Shown piece by piece: positions 1 through 6,283 of a DNA stretch of 64,000 nucleotides (the stretch's first letter is position 1; every line of letters starts with the position of its first letter). Below the pieces are notes generated by a model that did not search any database, had not been told where the DNA came from, and saw nothing but the letters and a program-made list of their open reading frames with translations. The stretch comes from Gemmatimonadota bacterium (GTDB taxonomy: Bacteria; JAAXHH01). The stretch spans positions 1 to 64,000 of the forward strand of contig JAPPBT010000004.1 of NCBI GenBank assembly GCA_026702745.1. Direction: 5' to 3'. The position numbers were made by a program, and so were the translations under genes.

Positions 1-342
<342 letters not shown>

Positions 343-394
343 TGCTTCATGCTACGACGTCGTTTCCTCATTCCTTGTAATTGCAACCCATTTC

Positions 395-512
395 TTCCGG
401 TGGCGATAGCGGAGGGGAAACACCTCTTCCCATTCCGAACAGAGTAGTTAAGCCCTCTTGCGCCGATGGTACTGCTTGGGTGACCTTGTGGGAGAGTAGG
501 ACGCTGCCGGGG
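395..512 (+). rRNA. rrf: 5S ribosomal RNA
   Basis: The 5' strand TCCGGTGGCG pairs with the 3' strand CGCTGCCGGG to form helix I. The interior holds the conserved CCATTCCGAACAGAGTAGTTAAGC block and GATGGTACTGC of a bacterial 5S rRNA. Length is about 118 nt. It lies about 50 nt after the 23S end, the normal rRNA operon order. Its 3' two-thirds (from 437) together with the terminator are duplicated exactly at 5920-6040. Confidence 0.96.
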
Positions 513-557
513 GATGCTGAGAAGGCGCTCGATTCATTTCGGGCGCCTTTTCTATTT
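437..557 (+). repeat. 121-bp direct repeat, copy 1 (5S 3' part plus terminator)
   Basis: By direct reading, bases 437-557 are identical to 5920-6040. This copy lies inside the intact 5S gene and its terminator. The other copy is a truncated 5S joined to unrelated DNA. The two copies bracket the segment that holds the GWxTD gene and the restriction-modification transposon. Confidence 0.97.
522..552 (+). terminator. rRNA operon intrinsic terminator
   Basis: AAGGCGC (522-528) pairs with GCGCCTT (543-549) around an AT-rich loop and is followed by a T-rich run. It sits immediately after 5S rRNA, as expected for a Rho-independent terminator. An identical copy lies at 6005-6035. Confidence 0.9.
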
Positions 558-567
558 TGGGGGTGTT

Positions 568-609
568 GAAGTGGCCCGCCATGGCTGTGAAGTGGCTCGC
601 CATGGCGAT
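568..609 (+). repeat. 21-bp tandem duplication (two copies)
   Basis: Two head-to-tail units, 568-588 and 589-609, share GAAGTGGC.CGCCATGGC. They sit between the rRNA terminator and the stop codon of the convergent GWxTD gene. No function is evident; this looks like a slippage duplication. Confidence 0.8.
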
Positions 610-614
610 GTAAG

Positions 615-3071
615 CTATGGCTCCACCACCATGAAGTTGACCGACTTGGAGACGGAACTGTTTGTATGGCGGTCGGTTAGCGTCACGGTGAGCACGTACT
701 CCCCGGCCTCGAGATTCGCGGTATCCAGGGCGGTGTATTCCCCCTCTTCAGCTGAAGTCCCATGCCTGTCGAAGACTGTCATAACCGTCTGCATGTCGCC
801 GGGTGGCCGGGCGGACCGGTTCCGCAGCGCAGGCATGCCCATGGGCGTGATCTCGTAGAGGTTCTCGTACGACGTCCGGCCGGATTCGTCCATGACCAGG
901 TTGTATACCTCGTAGTACACGTAAACCAGGTGTCCCCGAGCGTAGAGGCGACCAGGATTCGGGACGACGTTCAATCCCTTGCGCACAAAGGGGCCAGGAC
1001 CTGGCGCTGGCGTGATTTCCGTTGAGAGCTTGAGATCGCTGATGAGCAGGTCGCTGCCGCGGTAGTCAGACAAGGAAACCGGCTTCTTGTATACACCTAT
1101 GCGTTGCGTGACGTCGTCTCGCATTTCCACGGCGGCCATGAATGTGCCTGGAGGCGCTGACATATTCGCAGCCAGCGTGAAGGCGGCGCCCTGGAACTCC
1201 TGGTTAGCCGCCTGCCGTTCGGGCCGGGCTATGGGACCGAACCGGAACTTGCGCGAATAGGCGGGTGTCTGTACCGAATCGCGCAGGGTAACCTGGTTGT
1301 CGAGCCAGGTACGATCGCCCTTTTCGTCGCCGATGTCTCCAAACTGCCAGACCGGTATACTGTAGGCCAGATCCACTTCGGTCGATCCCTCTTCGCCTCG
1401 GAATGAGACCGCGTCAAAGGCGTATTCGAGGGGCTCCCCGCCGAAGTCATGTGCATAGACCTCGGGGCTTCGGGCGATCAGTGCGGCGGCCTGACGACGG
1501 GGATGCACCGCATCTTGGCGACCGATTTCGTTGGGCTGAATGGTCTGATCGCCGCTCTCGTCGACTGCAAGAGTTTCCAGGGGATAATCGTACCGGCCTC
1601 CCCCCATCTGGTCGACGAAGAACAATTCCAGTTTGTAAGGCACATACACCCAGCTTTCCGCCATGTACGAAGACCCCATTTTTCTTCTCTGCTTAGCGGC
1701 CTGTTCATACATGAGCTGTGCCATAGACTTGCCTTTGACATTTATATCATCATCCATCGTGGGCGCCCCAAAACCGCTTCGCATCTTCTTGTCTGTATCA
1801 AATATCTTCGACACCTCGCCGCGGTTTACCTGCAATTGGTATCCGAACTGAAGGTTCTTCTCCCGTATTGCGTCCACGGCCGGGTTGTCGGACGTAAGAA
1901 ACGACTCATACTGATTCTCGTTCGCCCTGACCATGAAGCGACGCCGGTCGTCGGGCTCACCGTATCGAACGTGGATTTCACCACGCCGATCATAGGGAAA
2001 CTTCTTCTCCGAGAAGTGGATGCGGGCATACATGATGCGGCGATAGTGCTCCACCAAGCGCTCGTTTTCGATCGTGGCCGGATTCGAATCCCGTTCGTTC
2101 CAGAAGGCCAGCCAGAGCGCGTCCCGTTCCGGTTCGGTCGCCGCTTCCCAGGTCGCGAGTTCATCTGGCGGAGCGACATGGCTCAGATCCCTGTATACCG
2201 CCTGTTCGTCGGCGTCCAACTGCGAGATGTAGGACTCCAGCGCCTCCTGAAGACGATCGAATTGCTGATCCGATCCGAGCGCCAGCACTTCGTACTGGGA
2301 GAGCATGGTCCGGATACGGTCCGGCGTATCGTCTCCCCAAGCGTCGACGGTTGCCTTGAGTTCAACAACCCCCAGGTCGTAGCGTTCGGTGCGGTGACTC
2401 ACATTGGCGAAACTTAGCAGCGCCTCGCTGTGTTCAGGATAGACACGGTATTGCTGCATATAGGCGCTGAGCGCCTTTTCGGTCTCAGGTTCGTCGGGAC
2501 TGTCATAACACCGGCCGAGCTGGAAGTACGCATCCGGGTGCGTGGGGTTGAGCTCAACGGCCTTCAGGAAGTGTTTCCTGCCGTCCCTGGCGCTGCCGAT
2601 CAACCGGCCCGAGCGCTCCTGGTCCATGTAGGTCATGCCCATGCGGTATTGCGCGTCCACATTCCCCGGATCGATCTCCAGGGCCCTTCGATAGGCGATT
2701 CGGGCATCGAGCCGCCTTTTAGGCAGTCGTGCGTACACCATACCCATGCCGATGTGGCCCGACAGCCAGTTCCTGTCCAGTTGCACGGTCCTTCTGAATG
2801 CCTTCAACGCTTCGTCATTGTCGCCCACGGCGAACCACGCCATGCCCAGCCAGTAACGCGCCTCGGCCGACGTCTTCTCCTCGCTTACTGCTTGTTGGAA
2901 CGTGGTCAGCGCTTCGTCGTATCGGCCCTGCTGATAGAGGATCTTTCCCGCGTCAACTTTACCCTGGTCGTATGGTTCGCTCGCAGAAACCTCTCTGAGA
3001 GACAGGGTCTGGGAAAGCATATACAACGGATGGATGATCAGCGCGATCAGCAGGAAGTGTCGGGTATTCAT
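615..3071 (-). CDS. TPR and GWxTD domain-containing secreted protein
   Basis: The product is about 818 aa. An N-terminal hydrophobic signal-like segment (about residues 1-18) is followed by several tetratricopeptide repeats (about 25-250) with typical W-x2-A-x-Y spacing. Next comes a GWxTD-family domain (about 310-420) marked by FWNERDSNPAT, NERLVEHYRR and the RRGEIHVRYGEPDDRR region; the signature itself is degenerate (FPYDRRG). The C-terminal third is beta-rich. I chose the ATG at 3071, 12 codons inside the longest frame, because AGGTAGG lies just upstream and the signal sequence then starts cleanly. The function of this family is not established; export and a cell-surface scaffold role are inference. 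The gene converges on the rRNA operon, and its leader is interrupted 14 bp before the start codon by the transposon at 3093-5680, so it may now depend on a promoter in the transposon end. Confidence 0.85.
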   Translation of the reverse strand: MNTRHFLLIALIIHPLYMLSQTLSLREVSASEPYDQGKVDAGKILYQQGRYDEALTTFQQAVSEEKTSAEARYWLGMAWFAVGDNDEALKAFRRTVQLDRNWLSGHIGMGMVYARLPKRRLDARIAYRRALEIDPGNVDAQYRMGMTYMDQERSGRLIGSARDGRKHFLKAVELNPTHPDAYFQLGRCYDSPDEPETEKALSAYMQQYRVYPEHSEALLSFANVSHRTERYDLGVVELKATVDAWGDDTPDRIRTMLSQYEVLALGSDQQFDRLQEALESYISQLDADEQAVYRDLSHVAPPDELATWEAATEPERDALWLAFWNERDSNPATIENERLVEHYRRIMYARIHFSEKKFPYDRRGEIHVRYGEPDDRRRFMVRANENQYESFLTSDNPAVDAIREKNLQFGYQLQVNRGEVSKIFDTDKKMRSGFGAPTMDDDINVKGKSMAQLMYEQAAKQRRKMGSSYMAESWVYVPYKLELFFVDQMGGGRYDYPLETLAVDESGDQTIQPNEIGRQDAVHPRRQAAALIARSPEVYAHDFGGEPLEYAFDAVSFRGEEGSTEVDLAYSIPVWQFGDIGDEKGDRTWLDNQVTLRDSVQTPAYSRKFRFGPIARPERQAANQEFQGAAFTLAANMSAPPGTFMAAVEMRDDVTQRIGVYKKPVSLSDYRGSDLLISDLKLSTEITPAPGPGPFVRKGLNVVPNPGRLYARGHLVYVYYEVYNLVMDESGRTSYENLYEITPMGMPALRNRSARPPGDMQTVMTVFDRHGTSAEEGEYTALDTANLEAGEYVLTVTLTDRHTNSSVSKSVNFMVVEP

Positions 3072-3084
3072 TCCAATACCTACC

Positions 3085-3092
3085 TTTTGTAA
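3085..3092. repeat. 8-bp target-site duplication, left copy
   Basis: TTTTGTAA at 3085-3092 abuts the left terminal repeat and is repeated exactly at 5681-5688 outside the right terminal repeat. Eight base pairs is the duplication length known for IS1595-family transposition. Confidence 0.92.
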
Positions 3093-3115
3093 GGGAATTA
3101 TAACCAATTTTAACC
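3093..3115 (+). repeat. Left terminal inverted repeat of the IS1595-type element
   Basis: This 23-bp sequence, GGGAATTATAACC then AATTTTAACC, matches 5658-5680 perfectly in inverse orientation. The endonuclease stop codon (3110-3112) lies inside it. On the minus strand it contains TATAAT (3097-3102) pointing out toward the GWxTD gene. Confidence 0.95.
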
Positions 3116-3123
3116 GTTGTCAA
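3097..3123 (-). promoter_or_regulatory. Possible outward promoter in the transposon left end
   Basis: On the minus strand TTGACA (3118-3123) is followed after 15 nt by TATAAT (3097-3102). The hexamers are perfect sigma-70 matches but the spacer is two bases short, so activity is uncertain. It points at the GWxTD gene, whose start codon is 26 bp beyond the -10 box. The -35 box lies in the endonuclease coding sequence. Confidence 0.45.
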
Positions 3124-3733
3124 TTGCGGAGAGCAGCGTTTGAAGACCGCCCTCGAAGATAATTTGTCTGGCTACGGCCGTGCTCGCCTTGTGGCTGAAC
3201 CCCGTCATCTCGGTGGGTGGTTTCTTGGTGATCTCCATCGGGATGACGTTGGCGGGATCCTCGGCCAGCATAGCGACGGCCTGGCGTCTCAGGATCACGG
3301 CGTCGCTTACGTCCTTGATCCATTCGCCGGACACCATATCGGGCGCACCGAATACGATCCCGACTTCAGACAGCACGAAAAGGGTGGCCGCGTCCCATTC
3401 ACGGTCTCCGCCTCCCTGCTTGTTGAGCAGCCGAATGTCCGTCAGTCCGCCCGTAAACGTGCTTTTGACGGACAGTTTGCGGTCGTTGGGAAGCAGGATG
3501 TCCCCGGACCGTGCTTGGTCCCCGTACAGCGTGCAGTCGATTCCCACGGAGCGCAACAGGGCGTAGGTGAATACTTCGACCGCTCCGCCCACGATAAAGC
3601 GGTTCTCGAAGATCGTCGTGTTGTACCGCTCAAGCAGCGTCGATATGGCCAGTTCGTACTCCTGCTGGGCCTGGACGCTGCAATCGCTCTTGAGACGCTG
3701 GAAGGCCCGTTGTTCCTGCCGGAATTGGGTCAT
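3110..3733 (-). CDS. Putative type II restriction endonuclease
   Basis: The product is 207 aa. I infer an endonuclease from its overlap with a DNA methyltransferase and from PD-(D/E)XK-like residues: Glu53 in a helix, Gly-Asp78 on a predicted strand, and Ser88-Val-Lys90 on the next. The SVK form of the last motif occurs in Cfr10I/NgoMIV-type enzymes, though spacing here differs. The C-terminal half has no motif I recognise, and the recognition sequence cannot be read from the gene. The start overlaps the methyltransferase stop (ATGA at 3730-3733), so translation is probably coupled. The stop codon lies within the transposon's left repeat. No controller (C) protein gene is present. Another nuclease-like partner role cannot be excluded. 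Confidence 0.7.
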   Translation of the reverse strand: MTQFRQEQRAFQRLKSDCSVQAQQEYELAISTLLERYNTTIFENRFIVGGAVEVFTYALLRSVGIDCTLYGDQARSGDILLPNDRKLSVKSTFTGGLTDIRLLNKQGGGDREWDAATLFVLSEVGIVFGAPDMVSGEWIKDVSDAVILRRQAVAMLAEDPANVIPMEITKKPPTEMTGFSHKASTAVARQIIFEGGLQTLLSAIDNG

Positions 3734-4656
3734 CCTGCCGCGATCCGGTCGAAACGCGGCAGCAGGTTATGCGAGCGTTGCGGGGGGGGGTGGTGGATAC
3801 GCGCTTGAGACAATTCGAGGTACTTTTCTTCAACGTCGTATCCTACGCAACGGCGTCCTTCGCGGAGCGCAACCAGGGCGGTCTGTCCGCTTCCCAGGAA
3901 CGGGTCGAGTATTTCGTCGCCCTCTTCCGAATAGAGCACCACAAGGCGGCGTACCAGTTCTTCGGGGTACGGGCAAGGGTGGTCAATGGTCTTGGGCGGT
4001 ACGGGGGCAATGTGCCAGATATTATTGGCAATGTCCCGCTTGAAGAGCTCGTCGATGTCGAGGGCCTGCTTCATCCCGCGCCGGACGGGGCCGGCCTTGC
4101 GAAACAGCAGGATGTACTCGGTCATGATGTTCGGGTAGTAGTATCCGGCCTGGGGGTGCTGGATGAAACTGCCAGCCCGTTTGACGCCTCCGGTTACCTT
4201 GTTCCAAATGATGTCCTGATGAAACTCCCAGCCCATCTTGAGTATTCGTTCCGTGATGAGCATGGGAATAGGGTGGTGCTTGCCCTCGTGGAGTATCGTG
4301 CCCACCACGATGGCACAGAACCCGCCGTCCATCGTAACCCGCAGGACGTTCTTAAAGACCTTGCCGATGTTGCCCAGGTACTCTTTGAACGTCTCGCCGA
4401 ACGCCTGATATCCGCGCTCCCTGTGCCATGCTTCCTTGCCCTGTCCGGCATGGATGTCGTAGTCGATGGCGTTCCAGTACGGTGGAGATGTGACGGTCAA
4501 GGCAATCGACTGATCGGCGCAATGCTGCATTTTGAGGGACGATTGAGGGTAGAATCGGTACCCCTCTCCATCATAAATCCCCTTGCGCCTGTGTCTGGCC
4601 CTTATGGTCTTACGGGCTGCCCTGTCGAACGAATCAGGAAGCGGTGAGTTTGGCAT
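3730..4656 (-). CDS. DNA methyltransferase (N4-cytosine/N6-adenine, beta-type)
   Basis: The product is 308 aa. The catalytic motif TSPPYW is at 56-61 and the AdoMet-binding motif DPFLGSGQTALVA at about 251-263, so the catalytic motif precedes the cofactor motif, the order of the beta class. SPPY favours N4-cytosine methylation, but N6-adenine cannot be ruled out. The target-recognition region would lie between the motifs. I chose the ATG at 4656; longer versions read into the transposase in another frame and lack methyltransferase features. AAGGG lies about 10 nt upstream. The start lies inside the transposase 3' end and the stop overlaps the endonuclease start, giving a transposase-M-R operon in which the methylase is made before the nuclease. 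Its likely role is to protect host DNA from the neighbouring enzyme. Confidence 0.9.
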   Translation of the reverse strand: MPNSPLPDSFDRAARKTIRARHRRKGIYDGEGYRFYPQSSLKMQHCADQSIALTVTSPPYWNAIDYDIHAGQGKEAWHRERGYQAFGETFKEYLGNIGKVFKNVLRVTMDGGFCAIVVGTILHEGKHHPIPMLITERILKMGWEFHQDIIWNKVTGGVKRAGSFIQHPQAGYYYPNIMTEYILLFRKAGPVRRGMKQALDIDELFKRDIANNIWHIAPVPPKTIDHPCPYPEELVRRLVVLYSEEGDEILDPFLGSGQTALVALREGRRCVGYDVEEKYLELSQARIHHPPPQRSHNLLPRFDRIAAG

Positions 4657-5575
4657 AACCGAGTTTCCCTTCTGCGTTCTTGATGGCGGCGGCGATATGC
4701 TCCATCGTGGTGAAGTCCCGCCGAGACTGGCGGGTTGCAAACTCGTCAACGTAACGCCGCAGGTGCTTAACGCTGAAATGATGAAACGTCCCGATGTACG
4801 CCCGCTTGAGCAAGGCCCAGAACGATTCCACGCCGTTGACGTGCACCATGTCGTTGACGTACTCCCCGACGCTGTGGTCAACGGTGCGGTGCTTGTAGTC
4901 TCGCAGCCCCGTGTAACCCTTGTGGCCGTCGGTGTAGATGGTCGAATCCGGTTCGACCCTGGCTTCGATGATGGTATGCAGCGTCAACTTGTCTACTTCG
5001 TCCACCGGCATGGCCTTGATCCGTCCGGTTGCCCGTTCCTTCAATCCGACTACGGGCTGCTTGCCAGCCGGGCCGCGTCCGTTGCGCTGCTTCTTGTTGG
5101 CGTGCTTGTTCTTTTCGAGACCGCCGAAGTATGCTTCGTCGATTTCCACTTCACCGATGAAGGGCATTTGATCGGCGTCGTTCTGATTCCAGGTTTCGCG
5201 GATACGCTGCTCCAGGTACCAGGCGCTCTTTTGAGCGATTCCCAGTTCGCGAGCCATCTGGCAACTGGATATCGACTTCTTGGCTACGGCCATGAGGTAG
5301 ATGGCGTACAGGCACTTCTGCAGGGACAGGTTGGCCGAATGAAACACCGTACCGGTTTTGACACTGAAAAACTTCCGGCAGTCCTTGCAACGGAACGGCT
5401 GCGGCTTCTCGTTCTTCGGGCGGGAGATTCGGACGCTATCGCAATGCGGGCAACGCGGCGTGCCGTCCCATCGCTGTGTCTCCATGTACGCCCTGGCTGC
5501 GTCTTCGTTGGGGAAGCGTTCGAAGAATCCCCAGGTGCTCATCGTGCCGTCTGTCGGGAGGGTCTTGCTTGCCAT
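4634..5575 (-). CDS. IS1595-family (ISXO2-like) transposase
   Basis: The product is 313 aa. An N-terminal zinc ribbon uses Cys42, Cys45, Cys63 and Cys66. A helix-turn-helix-like stretch covers about 85-125. The ISXO2-like catalytic domain has Asp146 in GEVEIDEAYFGG, Asp216 in IYTDGHKGY, and Asn247/Glu250 in HVNGVESFW, matching the DDN/E pattern of the family. The ATG at 5575 is preceded by AAAGGA at good spacing. The gene lies about 80 bp inside the right terminal repeat, the usual position for a transposase reading inward. Its 3' end overlaps the methyltransferase start. No frameshift or missing catalytic residue is seen, so it is probably active. Confidence 0.95.
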   Translation of the reverse strand: MASKTLPTDGTMSTWGFFERFPNEDAARAYMETQRWDGTPRCPHCDSVRISRPKNEKPQPFRCKDCRKFFSVKTGTVFHSANLSLQKCLYAIYLMAVAKKSISSCQMARELGIAQKSAWYLEQRIRETWNQNDADQMPFIGEVEIDEAYFGGLEKNKHANKKQRNGRGPAGKQPVVGLKERATGRIKAMPVDEVDKLTLHTIIEARVEPDSTIYTDGHKGYTGLRDYKHRTVDHSVGEYVNDMVHVNGVESFWALLKRAYIGTFHHFSVKHLRRYVDEFATRQSRRDFTTMEHIAAAIKNAEGKLGYAKLTAS

Positions 5576-5657
5576 TTCGGGTATCCTTTCGTGTTGTTTG
5601 TTATACCTACAACTTACCCGATTTCGTGGCAAAAGTCAACAAAAATAATGCGATTTT

Positions 5658-5680
5658 GGTTAAAATTGGTTATAATTCCC
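5658..5680 (-). repeat. Right terminal inverted repeat of the IS1595-type element
   Basis: This is the perfect inverse copy of 3093-3115. It contains TATAAT at 5671-5676 facing outward on the plus strand, without a convincing -35 partner. Confidence 0.95.
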
Positions 5681-5688
5681 TTTTGTAA
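5681..5688. repeat. 8-bp target-site duplication, right copy
   Basis: TTTTGTAA here repeats 3085-3092. The next bases, GGTA, mirror the TACC that precedes the left copy, so the empty site would have been a 16-bp dyad. Confidence 0.92.
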
Positions 5689-5836
5689 GGTACGAGCGTG
5701 TCACTCTCATATTAAGCTAACGCAGGTCATACCGAAAATCCACCGTTGAAACATTAATTTGCTCGAATATTCCATCACGCAGTTGAGAACCGATGCCAGA
5801 GGAAGTGGCAGACAAGTCTCAGTCGGGGAGTCTGAC

Positions 5837-5920
5837 CTAGTTGTTCACCTCGATCAAGTTAAGGCTGAATGTCATGCGGATAAGGTCGGGAAGGCTATGC
5901 GTGTTTCGTTTCGCCATCAG
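5837..5920 (-). pseudogene. Truncated NarL/LuxR response regulator, C-terminal remnant
   Basis: On the minus strand this reads 27 residues and a stop, beginning LMAKRNTHSLPDLIR. It matches the end of the intact regulator at 18409-19044 (MAKLNTHSLPELIRTAIKLG). Everything upstream, including the receiver domain and the recognition helix, is missing: the sequence passes directly into the duplicated 5S fragment at 5920. This is a broken gene end, not a functional product. It shows that a second response-regulator locus once existed near the rRNA operon. Confidence 0.85.
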
Positions 5921-6040
5921 AACAGAGTAGTTAAGCCCTCTTGCGCCGATGGTACTGCTTGGGTGACCTTGTGGGAGAGTAGGACGCTGCCGGGGGATGC
6001 TGAGAAGGCGCTCGATTCATTTCGGGCGCCTTTTCTATTT
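5920..6040 (+). repeat. 121-bp direct repeat, copy 2 (truncated 5S plus terminator)
   Basis: These bases are identical to 437-557. The first 76 or so are the 3' part of 5S rRNA, which lacks its 5' strand and cannot fold normally, followed by the terminator hairpin. The left edge abuts a response-regulator remnant and the right edge an ABC ATPase remnant, so it is a relocated fragment and not a second 5S gene. Confidence 0.96.
6005..6035 (+). terminator. Duplicated rRNA-type intrinsic terminator
   Basis: This is a perfect copy of the hairpin at 522-552, with stem AAGGCGC/GCGCCTT and a T-run. It remains structurally intact here and could stop plus-strand transcription entering from the transposon side. 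Confidence 0.75.
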
Positions 6041-6062
6041 GGACCTACGTCGCGGCTTCCTT

Positions 6063-6240
6063 CTACGCCGCGGCTTCCTCCATGATGCGTCCGTCGATTA
6101 GGCGGATGATCCGGTGGACATGGTCGGCCAGCGCCTGGCCGTGGGTCACCTTGATGATGGTCGTGCCCGCCTCGAACTGCCCTTCGATCTCATCGGGGTA
6201 TACTCGTCTGTCCAACAGATCGTATGTGTCGCCGATAAAT
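6063..6240 (-). pseudogene. MacB-type ABC transporter ATPase, C-terminal remnant
   Basis: On the minus strand the frame ends with GTTIIKVTHGQALADHVHR, then IIRLIDGRIMEEAAA and a stop at 6063-6065. This is the region after Walker B in MacB/LolD-type ATPases (the TIVLVTHD...RIIRLRDGRI part). The Walker A, signature and Walker B portions are absent. It resembles the remnant at 21834-21998, which also ends DGRI..EAA, suggesting two decayed copies of the same ABC cassette. With the regulator remnant it fills the 5690-6283 gap; nothing else is recognisable there. Confidence 0.75.
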
Positions 6241-6283
6241 CGAAGGAGCCCTACTCAGCGATGAGGAAAATTCGGTGCGGTGA

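Larger units (their letters stand above)
3093..5680 (-). mobile_element. IS1595-family transposon carrying a restriction-modification system
   Basis: The element is 2,588 bp, bounded by perfect 23-bp inverted repeats (3093-3115 and 5658-5680, outer end GGGAATTATAACC) and flanked by the 8-bp direct repeat TTTTGTAA. Inside, all on the minus strand, are an ISXO2-like transposase, a DNA methyltransferase and a restriction endonuclease, each overlapping the next. Everything between the ends is accounted for, so this is a complete element with passenger genes rather than a chance neighbour. The perfect ends and target duplication suggest recent insertion. The rejoined target would read TACCTT-TTGT-AAGGTA, a dyad. 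IS1595 elements with passenger genes are known; I do not know whether one with a full restriction-modification pair has been described. Confidence 0.92.

Noticed and set aside
3730-4881. Longer methyltransferase starting at 4881
   Set aside because: The extra 75 codons are low-complexity Ser/Thr/Gly translation of the transposase gene in another frame; the ATG at 4656 has a ribosome site.
5920-5995. Second 5S rRNA gene
   Set aside because: The 5' third is missing, so helix I cannot form; it is a duplicated fragment.
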